The notes under the pieces were generated by a model that worked only from the letters and a program-made list of their open reading frames with translations, was not told where the DNA came from and did not search any database. A stretch of DNA of 41,321 bases from contig JAFWAX010000035.1 of the NCBI GenBank assembly GCA_017507385.1, forward strand, positions 1 through 41,321. Reading direction: 5' to 3'. The DNA comes from Bacteroidaceae bacterium. GTDB lineage: Bacteria > Bacteroidota > Bacteroidia > Bacteroidales > Bacteroidaceae. The translations under genes were made by a program, and so were the position numbers. Below are positions 24,217 through 32,270 of the stretch, piece by piece. Numbering within the stretch: the first letter of the stretch is position 1; each line of letters opens with the position of its first letter.

Positions 24217-24357
24217 TTATTTACATAGATAGCGGTCTCTGATTTCAGCACACTGTTGAGCATTGCTACGCCAAGTTCGATGAAGTCACAAGGAGGAGGT
24301 TTCGAATGTTGTCCACGCTCTTTGTTAAGGTCGCAAGTTGCGACCTTAATTTGTTTT
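24217..24357 (-). pseudogene. ORF6N-domain protein remnant, interrupted by MITE copy 3
   Basis: On the minus strand the sequence reads KLRSQLATL in one frame and, after a shift, NKERGQHSKPPPCDFIEL followed by GVAMLNSVLKSETAIYVN in the next. This matches the ORF6N consensus I know (RSQIATL...GRGQHxKYxPYAFTEQGVAMLSSVLNSETAIxVNI). Stops occur in both frames just upstream, and the frame breaks at the element end at 24216. Past the element, ITRIL may be the continuation of the VNIxIxR stretch. ORF6N proteins are DNA-binding or accessory proteins common in Bacteroidetes mobile islands. Only about 45 codons survive; there is no intact start. Confidence 0.65.
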
Positions 24358-24472
24358 TCCCTTTTTATGGACTATGAAGAAATTTGTATGGTTTTCATTC
24401 TCTATCAGATATGTGGCAAGGCAGAAAATGTGTTGAATAGGATTCCACCTCCTCAATTTTGCATCATGTCTT

Positions 24473-24503
24473 TTGCACAATAGTATAAAAAGCTGTATCT
24501 TTG
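24473..24503 (+). promoter_or_regulatory. Promoter of the GH16-GH43 gene
   Basis: TTG (24473-24475), 20 nt, then TATCTTTG (24496-24503) is a close match to the Bacteroidetes promoter. Transcription would start near 24508, giving a leader of about 40 nt to the ATG at 24549 and ruling out the in-frame start at 24501. Between the ORF6N remnant and this promoter I see nothing else. Confidence 0.75.
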
Positions 24504-24548
24504 CCAACAATGTACAACACAAACTTACTAAACAACAATCTTTTGACT

Positions 24549-26393
24549 ATGAAAAAGAAAATATTCTGGCTAACGCTTCTGTGCTCATGCATGCAGATGC
24601 TGCCTATGGCGGCACAGGATGAATGGAAACTGGTATGGAGCGAAGAATTCAATTCTGATGGTCCCTACAACCGCGAGGTGTGGGAGGCTGAACAGGGATT
24701 TGTGCGCAACCATGAAGCGCAGTGGTATCAGGAAGACAATGCACGGCAGGAGAACGGATGTCTGGTTATCGAAGCAAAGAAGGAGCGTCGCAACAACCCG
24801 ACATACAAGATTGAGGGGAGGCGAGACTGGCGCAGCGAACGGGAGTTTATCGAATATACCTCTTCTTCGCTCACTACACGCCGCTCGTTCAGCTTTCTGT
24901 ATGGACGGCTGGAGGTGCGCGCCAAGATTCCGACGGGCGGCGGCGCATGGCCTGCCATCTGGCTGCTGGGCAAGGATATGCCATGGCCTTCGTGCGGAGA
25001 GATTGATGTGATGGAGTATTACCGCATCAAGGGCGTTCCCCACATTTTGGCGAATGCTGCGTGGGGCAACAACCAGCAATACAGCGCTGTGTGGGACTCT
25101 AAGGCCATTCCGTTCAGCCATTTCACAGAGAAGGACCTGCAATGGGCTGAGAAGTTCCACATCTGGCGCATGGACTGGAACGCTGAGTCTATCCGCATCT
25201 ATCTCGATGATGAACTGCTTAATGAAATTCCGCTCAGCCAGACTGTCAACGGTTCTATAGGGCAGCATCTTAACCCCTTCATGCGGCCGCAGTATCTGCT
25301 GCTCAATCTTGCCCTCGGGGGTGACAACGGAGGACAGATTGACGATGGGGCGATGCCTATGAGGTATGAAATTGACTATGTGAGGGTGTATCAGCAAGAT
25401 GGGATGCGGACTTTCAGCGGAACAGGCGAAGAAAGGGCTAACCGCAGCCGGACGAGGGTAAGGACTGTTGCTCGCGACAGCATTATCCTTTCCGACCCAT
25501 GTATTTTGGCGGATTCTGCCACACAGGCTTACTACATGACTGGAACGGGTGGAATGCTCTATACCAGCAAGGACCTTAACAATTGGACGGGTCCTTACCA
25601 GGTAGCGCAGACAGACCCTAACTCTTGGATGGGCAGACGTCCGCAAATCTGGGCAGCGGAACTGCATCAGTATAAGGGGAAATACTACTACTTTGCCACG
25701 TTCACTAATGAAGCCATCAAGATTGACACCGTCAGGGGCAATGTCATTCCGCGGCGTGCCTCTCATGTGCTTGTCAGCGACAAGCCTGAAGGACCTTATC
25801 GTCCTATGGCTGACGCTACCTATCTGCCAGAGAAGCAGCCTACGCTGGATGGAACATTCTGGGTGGACAAGGACGGGAAGCCCTACATGATTTACTGTGG
25901 CGAATGGCTGCAGAACTGGGATGGCACGATGGAAAAGATAGAACTCAAGCCCGATCTCAGCGGTTCACTTGGAGAAGGGAAGCTGCTGTTCCGCGCTTCT
26001 GATTCGCCATGGAGCAGAGAGGTGGAGGATGGACGGGTGCGTCCCAACAAGGTGACAGACGGACCTTACCTTTTCCGTACTGCCACAGGCAGGCTGGGCA
26101 TGATATGGACTTCGTGGATAGACGATGTCTATACGCAGGGAGTGGCCTATTCCGAGAGTGGAACGCTGGATGGTCCGTGGGTGCATGAACCTAAGCCCAT
26201 CACGCCTCCGAACTTTGGTCACGGTATGCTTTTCCGAGCCCTCGACGGCAGCTGGCTCATGTCTGTGCACAGCCACAAGAATGTCAATGGCCGCTACATC
26301 CGAGTGCCTCATCTCTTTGAGATAGACCTCTCGGGCGATAAACTCAAAGTGGGGAAGAAGATAGAAGGGGAGTGGGTGCCTCAAAATCAATAG
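24549..26393 (+). CDS. Two-domain glycoside hydrolase: GH16 fused to GH43
   Basis: An exported enzyme with two catalytic modules in 614 residues. The signal peptide is probably cleaved before Gln23 (LPMAA|QDEWK); LLCSC could alternatively be read as a weak lipobox. The GH16 module (about 25-285) has LVWSEEFNSDG, FLYGRLEVRAKIPTGGGAWPAIW and the catalytic GEIDVMEYY (nucleophile Glu151, Asp153, acid/base Glu156), the laminarinase/beta-glucanase type. The GH43 propeller (about 305-610) has LSDPCILADSATQAYYMTGT (base Asp), QPTLDGTFWVDKDGKPYMIYC and KVTDGPYLFRTATGRLGMIW. Together they suggest cutting a beta-glucan or galactan backbone and trimming a side chain. In GH43 the general-acid Glu is not evident at the usual (T/A)EGP position, where DGP is seen. 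Confidence 0.88.
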   Translation: MKKKIFWLTLLCSCMQMLPMAAQDEWKLVWSEEFNSDGPYNREVWEAEQGFVRNHEAQWYQEDNARQENGCLVIEAKKERRNNPTYKIEGRRDWRSEREFIEYTSSSLTTRRSFSFLYGRLEVRAKIPTGGGAWPAIWLLGKDMPWPSCGEIDVMEYYRIKGVPHILANAAWGNNQQYSAVWDSKAIPFSHFTEKDLQWAEKFHIWRMDWNAESIRIYLDDELLNEIPLSQTVNGSIGQHLNPFMRPQYLLLNLALGGDNGGQIDDGAMPMRYEIDYVRVYQQDGMRTFSGTGEERANRSRTRVRTVARDSIILSDPCILADSATQAYYMTGTGGMLYTSKDLNNWTGPYQVAQTDPNSWMGRRPQIWAAELHQYKGKYYYFATFTNEAIKIDTVRGNVIPRRASHVLVSDKPEGPYRPMADATYLPEKQPTLDGTFWVDKDGKPYMIYCGEWLQNWDGTMEKIELKPDLSGSLGEGKLLFRASDSPWSREVEDGRVRPNKVTDGPYLFRTATGRLGMIWTSWIDDVYTQGVAYSESGTLDGPWVHEPKPITPPNFGHGMLFRALDGSWLMSVHSHKNVNGRYIRVPHLFEIDLSGDKLKVGKKIEGEWVPQNQ

Positions 26394-26456
26394 CTGAGGT
26401 CTTAATCATTGTTGTTTGAAGAAAACAGCAATATGGTGCTGTAAAAGGATAAAAAT

Positions 26457-26503
26457 AGATGTGGGGCACACCGACGAACCGATGTGCCCCACAGCGATTT
26501 TAA
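26457..26503. repeat. TGGGGCAC palindromic repeat, copy B
   Basis: TGTGGGGCACA (26460-26470) pairs perfectly with TGTGCCCCACA (26483-26493), 12-nt loop. It aligns with 10147-10193, but the second core 9-mer is reverse-complemented there. It lies between the convergent GH16-GH43 and FKBP genes and may serve as a shared transcript end. Confidence 0.7.
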
Positions 26504-26518
26504 GAAGAAAAAGGGTGC

Positions 26519-27127
26519 TTAGAGTACTTTGATCAGTTCAACATCAAAGATGAGTGTTGCAAATGGTGGAATCATGTCGCCTGCACCTCCTTCTCCATAG
26601 GCGAGAAGGTAAGGGATGTAGAAACGGTATTTAGCTCCTTCGCTCATCAGCTGAACACCTTCTGTCCAACCTGCGATGACCTGCTGCAGTCCAAAGTCGG
26701 CTGGCTCGTTGCGCTTGTAGCTGCTGTCGAACACGGTGCCATCGAGCAGACGTCCTTCGTAGTGGCAGCGAACGGTATCAGTAGCCTTTGGCTTCTTGCC
26801 AGTGCCTTCTGTCAGCACCTCGTACTGCAAGCCGCTCTTTGTCACAGTCACACCTTCTTTCTTCGCGTTTTCAGCCAAGAACTTTTCGCCTTCAGCCTTT
26901 GCTGCCTTGCCAGCTTCAGCTTTTGCCGCATTCTGTTCTGCCTCCAGCTTCTGGAAGAAAGCATTCACAATTTGCTGAGCTTCTTGGTTGTTCACCTTCA
27001 GTTCGTTATCTTCCAGCACGTCAGTGATTGATGCTGCAAAATCCTCCATCACAAGACTTCCCTTGAGTCCCATCTGCTTGAGCTGCTGGCCAATGCCCAG
27101 GCCAAGCGCATAGCTTAACTTGTCCAT
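26519..27127 (-). CDS. FKBP-type peptidyl-prolyl cis-trans isomerase
   Basis: It catalyses proline isomerisation during folding. The 202 residues start MDKLSYALGLGIGQQLKQMG, the N-terminal dimerisation domain of Mip/FkpA-like proteins. A charged, Ala/Glu/Lys-rich helix follows (about 75-105), and then the FKBP domain: VRCHYEGRLLDGTVFDSSY, PADFGLQQVIAGWTEGVQLM, GAKYRFYIPYLLAYGEGG and FATLIFDVELIKV, with the usual Tyr, Phe, Asp, Trp and Tyr pocket residues. The start at 27127 is chosen because the longer frame from 27208 runs across the TATCTTTG box at 27179-27186. There is no signal peptide, so a cytoplasmic location is likely. Divergent from the thioesterase gene. Confidence 0.93.
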   Translation of the reverse strand: MDKLSYALGLGIGQQLKQMGLKGSLVMEDFAASITDVLEDNELKVNNQEAQQIVNAFFQKLEAEQNAAKAEAGKAAKAEGEKFLAENAKKEGVTVTKSGLQYEVLTEGTGKKPKATDTVRCHYEGRLLDGTVFDSSYKRNEPADFGLQQVIAGWTEGVQLMSEGAKYRFYIPYLLAYGEGGAGDMIPPFATLIFDVELIKVL

Positions 27128-27178
27128 CTTTTTTTCTGTTTTTAAGTTGATAAGATTCTGTTTTTTTGAATGATGGTG

Positions 27179-27186
27179 CAAAGATA
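27179..27186 (-). promoter_or_regulatory. FKBP gene promoter, -7 box TATCTTTG
   Basis: Minus-strand TATCTTTG (plus-strand CAAAGATA) lies 51 nt before the ATG at 27127; no clear -33 TTG is seen at the usual spacing. The facing thioesterase promoter is only 46 bp away. Confidence 0.6.
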
Positions 27187-27232
27187 CGGCAAATTCTCCT
27201 GTCTTCATCCTACATTCCTCACTTTTTTGTTT

Positions 27233-27240
27233 TAACTTTG
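27233..27240 (+). promoter_or_regulatory. Thioesterase-dprA promoter, -7 box TAACTTTG
   Basis: TAACTTTG is 27 nt before the thioesterase ATG (27268). No well-spaced TTG is visible. It probably drives dprA as well, because the genes are 16 bp apart. Confidence 0.6.
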
Positions 27241-27267
27241 CATTTCAAACAATAACTCCGTTGAATC

Positions 27268-27669
27268 ATGGCTAATTATATTTTTGAACACAAAGACAAA
27301 GTGCGTGACTATGAGTGTGACTTGCAGGGCATTGTCAACAATGCCAACTATCAGCATTACCTCGAACATTGTCGCCACGAATTCTTGCATGCACATAACA
27401 TTAGTTTCGCTCAGCTGCACGAACAAGGAACCGATGCTGTTGTAGCGCGTCTGACGATGCAGTTTAAGGTGCCGCTCACCAGCGGAGACGAGTATGTGAC
27501 TAAGCTGAACCTGAAGAAAGATGGTGTGCGCTATGTGTTCATGCAGGACATTTTCCGATTGAGCGACATGAAGATCTGTGTACGCGCTCAAGTGGATACG
27601 GTATGTCTCATTAATGGAAAGCTGCAGGAAAGTGAACAACTGGACGAAATCATGAAGGATTATCTATAA
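27268..27669 (+). CDS. Acyl-CoA thioesterase, hotdog fold (4HBT/YbgC-like)
   Basis: A cytoplasmic thioester hydrolase of 133 residues. The segment VRDYECDLQGIVNNANYQHYLEH holds the characteristic Asp and the GIVNNANY loop of the 4-hydroxybenzoyl-CoA thioesterase/YbgC group. It is followed by the hotdog strands FKVPLTSGDEYVTKLNL and YVFMQDIFRLSD. The length is typical of the family. The true acyl substrate cannot be read from the sequence. It is 16 bp upstream of dprA and shares its promoter; the association with dprA looks positional rather than functional. Confidence 0.88.
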   Translation: MANYIFEHKDKVRDYECDLQGIVNNANYQHYLEHCRHEFLHAHNISFAQLHEQGTDAVVARLTMQFKVPLTSGDEYVTKLNLKKDGVRYVFMQDIFRLSDMKICVRAQVDTVCLINGKLQESEQLDEIMKDYL

Positions 27670-27685
27670 AGAAACTCTGCAAAAG

Positions 27686-28825
27686 ATGGTGAATCAGGAG
27701 ATTATCTTTTCTATTGCGCTGTCGAAACTGAAAGGACTGAGCGTTTTAAATGCACGGATTTTGCTTGATGCGATGGGTTCGGCAAGCGAAATCTTTGCTC
27801 ACCGAAAAGATATTCTTCAGATGATACCTCATGCCAGCCAACGCCTTCAGGACGCATTGACTCGTATGGATGAGGTCATTGATGAGGCTAAAGCGGAGGC
27901 TGAGTTTATAGAGAAAAACCGCATCAAGGCCCTTACGTTAGCCAGCAGCGAGTATCCGCAAAGATTGAAAGAGTGCGAGGATGCCCCTCTTGTGCTGTAC
28001 TTGTGTGGTGATACAGACCTTAACCGACAGCGTGTCATCAGCATTGTAGGTACAAGAAAATGTTCTGAATATGGGCGTGAAGTATGTCGCCAGTTCATTT
28101 CGGAGCTTAAGCGGTATTATCCTGACACGCTCATTGTCAGCGGTTTGGCATACGGAATCGACATTTGTGCACACCGTTCTGCCCTTGACAATGGAATGGA
28201 TACGGTGGGAGTGCTTGCTCACGGATTGGACACCATCTATCCTTCCATGCATAGGACAACAGCGGCAGATATGGTGCGTCATGGAGGTGGCCTGTTGACG
28301 GAATACACGACAAGGACAAAGCCTGACAAGATGAACTTTGTGCATCGGAATCGCATCGTTGCAGGAATATGTGACGCTTGCATTGTTGTGGAGAGTTCTG
28401 CCAAGGGAGGCTCGCTGATTACAGCAGAATTGGCTTCTAATTACAACCGTGATGTGTTTGCCTTCCCCGGCCGTATTTATGACGAATGCAGCGCGGGGTG
28501 CAACAGCCTTGTCAAGCGGCATCAGGCAACGCTGCTAACAAATGTGGAAGACTTGATTGAGACGATGGGATGGCATAATCCTTTGGCAGAGGATTCTCAT
28601 AAAAAGGTTGTTCAGCAAGAGCTTTTTCCGGAACTGAATGAGGAAGAAGCAGCATTGGTGAACGCATTAAAAAATGTCGATGACAAACATATTAATCAGA
28701 TTGTCATCGACTCAAACATTCCTTATTCGCGTGCAAGCATGATTCTCTTCGACCTTGAGATGAAAGGGCTTGTCAAGGCGTTGGGCGGTGCAAGATACAG
28801 GATGGTAAGAAACTTGGCAGAGTAA
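27686..28825 (+). CDS. dprA: DNA-processing protein DprA
   Basis: A recombination mediator that protects incoming single-stranded DNA and loads RecA during transformation. In 379 residues there is an N-terminal helix-hairpin-helix/SAM-like region (about 1-75), then the Rossmann-like DprA core with ISIVGTRKCSEYGREV, IVSGLAYGIDICAHRSAL, GLDTIYPSMHR, HRNRIVAGICDACIVVESS, KGGSLITAELA and VFAFPGRIYDECSAGCNSLV. A C-terminal winged helix (NQIVIDSNIPYSRASMILFDLEMKGLV) completes the normal three-part architecture. It ends 5 bp before the convergent ABC exporter gene. Confidence 0.96.
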   Translation: MVNQEIIFSIALSKLKGLSVLNARILLDAMGSASEIFAHRKDILQMIPHASQRLQDALTRMDEVIDEAKAEAEFIEKNRIKALTLASSEYPQRLKECEDAPLVLYLCGDTDLNRQRVISIVGTRKCSEYGREVCRQFISELKRYYPDTLIVSGLAYGIDICAHRSALDNGMDTVGVLAHGLDTIYPSMHRTTAADMVRHGGGLLTEYTTRTKPDKMNFVHRNRIVAGICDACIVVESSAKGGSLITAELASNYNRDVFAFPGRIYDECSAGCNSLVKRHQATLLTNVEDLIETMGWHNPLAEDSHKKVVQQELFPELNEEEAALVNALKNVDDKHINQIVIDSNIPYSRASMILFDLEMKGLVKALGGARYRMVRNLAE

Positions 28826-28830
28826 AGGGT

Positions 28831-30669
28831 TTACAATGCCTGCATGTCGTTCAGCTTCTTGTAGTATCCATTAAGGGCGATGAGGCTCTCGTGTGTGCCT
28901 CGCTCAACGATTTTCCCTTCGTGCAGCACGTATATTTCATTGGCATTTTTGATGGTGGAGAGGCGATGGGCAATGGCGATGGTTGTGCGTGATTTCATCA
29001 GTTTCTCCAATGCATCCTGAACCAGTCGTTCGCTTTCGGTGTCGAGGGCGGAGGTGGCTTCGTCCAGAATGAGTATAGGCGGGTTTTTCAGGATGGCGCG
29101 TGCGATGGATATGCGCTGCCGCTGTCCACCAGAAAGTCGTCCGCCACGGTCTCCAACGCAAGTTTGATATCCGTGTTCCATCTCCATGATGAAATCGTGA
29201 GCGTTGGCTATCTTTGCTGCTGCTTCGACCTGTTCTTGTGTGGCATTGTCTACTCCGAAAGCAATGTTGTTGAAAACGGTGTCGTTGAACAGAATTGCTT
29301 CTTGGTTTACGTTGCCGATGATGCCGCGAAGTGACTGGATGGAGAGATTGCGCACGTCAATTCCGTCTATTTTGATGGAGCCGGCTGTGACATCGTGATA
29401 GCGTGGAATGAGGTCTACGAGGGTGCTCTTTCCTGAGCCTGATTGGCCTACAAGGGCAATGGTTTGCCCTTTGGGAATGGTGATGTTGATGCCATCAAGC
29501 ACGGTGCGGCCTTCGGTGTAGGCAAAACTTACGTTTTCCATTACGATGGAATCCTTGAGTGTTTCCACCACTTGGGGAGATGCGGGTTCTTTGATGGTGT
29601 TTTCTGCAGCCAGAATCTTGTTGATGCGCTCCAGCGAAGCAAGTCCTTTCTGAATGCTGTAGCCTGCTTTTGAGAGGTCCTTAATGGGTTGCAGGGTGGT
29701 GTAGAGAATCACCAGGTAGTAGATGAATCCGCTGGCATCAATGGGGCTGTTGCCTGAGAAAATGAGATAGCCGCCAAACCAGAGGACGACGACAATCATG
29801 CAGGTGCCGAGGAACTCGCTTACAGGATGTGCTGCCGACTGACGGATGGCGACGCGCATGGATGCGTCACGATATTCGTTGTTTACCTTCATGAAGCGGT
29901 TTTCCATCTTTCGTTCTGCGATGAATGCCTTGATGATGCGAAGTCCGCCCAGTGTCTCTTCTATCTGGCTGATGCCGTCGCTCCATTTTGAATGGGCAAA
30001 GAGTGACTTCTGCTTCAGTTTCTTGCCTATTCGGCCAATGCCGCCTGCCAAGAGGGGCACGACGAGCAAGGTGAAGAGGGTGAGTTCCCAGCTCATGAAG
30101 AACATGGTTCCTACGTAGGTGAGGATGAAGATGGGGTTCTTGATAATCATGTCGAGCGACGAAGTGATGCTGGCATCTATTTCGTTAACGTCGGTGCTGA
30201 CACGTGCCAGAATGTCTCCCTTGCGCTCTTCGGAGAAAAAGGATAGAGGCAAAGAAAGTATCTTCTTGTAGATATCCACACGGATGTCGCGTACAATACC
30301 TGTGCGGAGTGGCATCAGGCATGCGGAACCTGCGAAGTAAGTGCCTGTTTTCAGCAAAGTGAGACAGGCCAGGATGATGCCCAGCATGAGCAGGGTGGTG
30401 GCAGGACCATAGTTGTCCACCAGCATCTGGGAATAATAGTAGCCATTGTTTTGTGCCACGGCTGGCAAGTCCTTGAAGCCGCCAGTTCCCCATTCTATAA
30501 ATTCATATCTCTGTGTATCTACCTTGAAGAGAATCTGCAAGATAGGTAGCAGAATGGAGAAGGAGAATACATTGAACAATGCTGCCAATATATTCATGAT
30601 GAACGTGGCAATGATGTAGCCTTTGTATCGGGCAAAATACTTGCCCATTTGATTGTAGAAGTCTTTCAT
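28831..30669 (-). CDS. ABC transporter, fused membrane and ATP-binding domains (MsbA-like)
   Basis: An inner-membrane exporter working as a homodimer, probably for lipid or lipid-linked substrates. The 612 residues have a six-helix exporter domain (about 15-320), including FLGTCMIVVVLWFGGYLIF, and an ATPase domain: Walker A GQSGSGKSTLVD, Q-loop NVNQEAILF, signature LSGGQRQRISIARAI, Walker B ILILDEATSALD and switch His in AIAHRLSTI. The start at 30669 (MKDFYNQMGKYF) is an ATG; the longer frame would need a TTG. Downstream of sufE on the same strand with a gap of 75 bp. MsbA-like by architecture; the substrate is not determined. Confidence 0.92.
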   Translation of the reverse strand: MKDFYNQMGKYFARYKGYIIATFIMNILAALFNVFSFSILLPILQILFKVDTQRYEFIEWGTGGFKDLPAVAQNNGYYYSQMLVDNYGPATTLLMLGIILACLTLLKTGTYFAGSACLMPLRTGIVRDIRVDIYKKILSLPLSFFSEERKGDILARVSTDVNEIDASITSSLDMIIKNPIFILTYVGTMFFMSWELTLFTLLVVPLLAGGIGRIGKKLKQKSLFAHSKWSDGISQIEETLGGLRIIKAFIAERKMENRFMKVNNEYRDASMRVAIRQSAAHPVSEFLGTCMIVVVLWFGGYLIFSGNSPIDASGFIYYLVILYTTLQPIKDLSKAGYSIQKGLASLERINKILAAENTIKEPASPQVVETLKDSIVMENVSFAYTEGRTVLDGINITIPKGQTIALVGQSGSGKSTLVDLIPRYHDVTAGSIKIDGIDVRNLSIQSLRGIIGNVNQEAILFNDTVFNNIAFGVDNATQEQVEAAAKIANAHDFIMEMEHGYQTCVGDRGGRLSGGQRQRISIARAILKNPPILILDEATSALDTESERLVQDALEKLMKSRTTIAIAHRLSTIKNANEIYVLHEGKIVERGTHESLIALNGYYKKLNDMQAL

Positions 30670-30744
30670 TTTTGGGGTTGGCAATTCATCATGTGTAATG
30701 GTCGTCCGCCTCGCACTGGTTGATTACACATTATTTAATAAATA

Positions 30745-31173
30745 TTACATACTATTTTTAGCCTTGAAGGCCATAGCATATAGTTTCATTTGTTTGAGCA
30801 TGGCTACAAGACCGTTGCTGCGTGTGGGCGAAAGGTGGTCTTTCAGTCCGATGTCTTCGATGAAATGAAGGTCGGCCGACAGGATGTCGTCGGGCGTATG
30901 ATTGTCCAGCACGCGGATGAGCAGTGTCACTATGCCTTTCACAATCAGTGCGTCGCTTTCTGCCTGAAAATGCACTGTTCCCTCTGGCGTGAGGTCTGCT
31001 TGGAGCCATACACGGCTTTGGCATCCGTCGATGAGATTGCTTTCTGTCTTATATTGAACAGGGAGCGGTTCTTGTTCGCTGCCAAGGTCGATGAGCATCT
31101 GGTAGCGATCCATCCAGTCATCAAAACCTTCAAATTCTTCAATGATTTCCTGTTGTATTTCTTCTATCGTCAT
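30745..31173 (-). CDS. sufE: SufE family sulfur-acceptor protein
   Basis: It accepts persulfide sulfur from a cysteine desulfurase (SufS) for Fe-S cluster assembly. The 142 residues start MTIEEIQQEIIEEFEG and include the acceptor Cys in SNLIDGCQSRVWLQ (about residue 51), then SDALIVKGIVTLLIRVL and GLKDHLSPTRSNGLVAML, all typical of SufE. The start at 31173 sits 5 bp after the glutaminyl cyclase stop; an alternative ATG at 31197 would overlap that gene. No suf operon is nearby, as is common for stand-alone sufE in Bacteroidetes. Confidence 0.94.
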   Translation of the reverse strand: MTIEEIQQEIIEEFEGFDDWMDRYQMLIDLGSEQEPLPVQYKTESNLIDGCQSRVWLQADLTPEGTVHFQAESDALIVKGIVTLLIRVLDNHTPDDILSADLHFIEDIGLKDHLSPTRSNGLVAMLKQMKLYAMAFKAKNSM

Positions 31174-31178
31174 ATCCT

Positions 31179-32183
31179 TTAAAACTTCTCTGTCCATATT
31201 ACCTCAAGCATTGTCTGGCCAACAGCTTTGAGTGTTTCTTTGTTGATATTCTTGATGTTGTCATCCATTGTGTGCCAAGTGGCAGGGAACCCGCCCGTAT
31301 TTGTGTCGGTAGCGATGACGTCTATGCAGGGAATGCCTCCGCGGTTCACCTGCAAATGGTCGTCTGTCACTGCTCCTCCATTTTCGTAGTTGAAATACTT
31401 TCCGTATCCTATGCGGTGTGCTGCTGCCCAAACTTTGTTCACGACAGAAGGGGCATAAGCCATCGAAATCTGCTCGCAGTAGAAGACGGAATTGCCGTTC
31501 CCGACCATGTCGAGATTGATGCCATATCGGGCAGTGTAGCCATCTATGTGTCGTTTCCCTGCCCAATATTGGCTGCCCAAGCACCATGTGCTTTCATGGT
31601 TTCCATTGGCATCGAATTGTGGTGTGCCGCAATCCTCTGCATCCCAGCAGATAAAGTCTATTCCAAGTGATGGGTTTAGTACAAAAAGGGCTGAGTCGCC
31701 TTTTTCCGTCGCGTCTTTTTGCAGCTGCCGAGCCAGTTCCAGCATGACACCAATGGAACTGGCACCATCGTTGGCACCGTCAATAGGAGTATGGTGATAG
31801 GTGGGGTCTGGGTCGTAGTCTGCCCATGGACGACTGTCCCAGTGGCCAGAGATGATGATGCGGGCTGTTGCATCAGGGTTGAAAGCGGCAATGATGTTGC
31901 GCATCTTGATAGGCGTGCCGTCATAGAGATTCGCATCGGCATGCTGATTGTAGATGGTTGCGCCAAAGCTGCTGAATTTCTGTGCGATATAGTTTCCACA
32001 TGAGTCGTGAGCCGCAGTGTTCATTACGCGTGGTCCAAAAGCACACTGCTCCGCTATGTAAGCATAGGCAGAGTCTTCGCAGAACTGAGGTGCTGGCGAA
32101 ATGTATGCCGCTGGTGCATACTTTTTCTCCTTGCAGCCTGTCAGCAACAGGGGAAGCAGAAGAAGATATAGCAATTTTCTCAT
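31179..32183 (-). CDS. M28-family zinc lipoprotein, glutaminyl-peptide cyclotransferase-like
   Basis: It probably converts N-terminal Gln of exported proteins to pyroglutamate. The lipobox is LLLTGC (Cys17). The M28 fold shows SGHWDSRPWAD, GANDGASSIGVMLELA (zinc Asp), CWDAEDCG (zinc Glu), NLDMVGNG and ATWHTMDDN (zinc His). A single zinc site with these residues is the pattern of animal-type glutaminyl cyclases described from Porphyromonas, Tannerella and Prevotella. An aminopeptidase function is the alternative. Minus-strand TACCTTTG (32204-32211) is its -7 box, 21 nt before the ATG. sufE follows 5 bp after the stop. Confidence 0.83.
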   Translation of the reverse strand: MRKLLYLLLLPLLLTGCKEKKYAPAAYISPAPQFCEDSAYAYIAEQCAFGPRVMNTAAHDSCGNYIAQKFSSFGATIYNQHADANLYDGTPIKMRNIIAAFNPDATARIIISGHWDSRPWADYDPDPTYHHTPIDGANDGASSIGVMLELARQLQKDATEKGDSALFVLNPSLGIDFICWDAEDCGTPQFDANGNHESTWCLGSQYWAGKRHIDGYTARYGINLDMVGNGNSVFYCEQISMAYAPSVVNKVWAAAHRIGYGKYFNYENGGAVTDDHLQVNRGGIPCIDVIATDTNTGGFPATWHTMDDNIKNINKETLKAVGQTMLEVIWTEKF

Positions 32184-32270
32184 TTACTTTTATTTAAGAT
32201 GTGCAAAGGTAAGAAGAATAATTGACAATTGATGGCTGGCGATTGACAATTAAGCCAGTTGGGGCACTTT

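Noticed and set aside
24325-24349. Perfect 12-bp inverted repeat (AAGGTCGCAA / TTGCGACCTT) as a terminator or operator
   Set aside because: It coincides with codons for R-S-Q-L-A-T-L of the ORF6N remnant, whose usual codons are naturally palindromic there, so it needs no separate function.
24585-25766. 393-residue antisense frame across the GH16-GH43 gene
   Set aside because: Antisense shadow of a strongly coding region; no recognisable domain, and the sense strand carries intact catalytic motifs.
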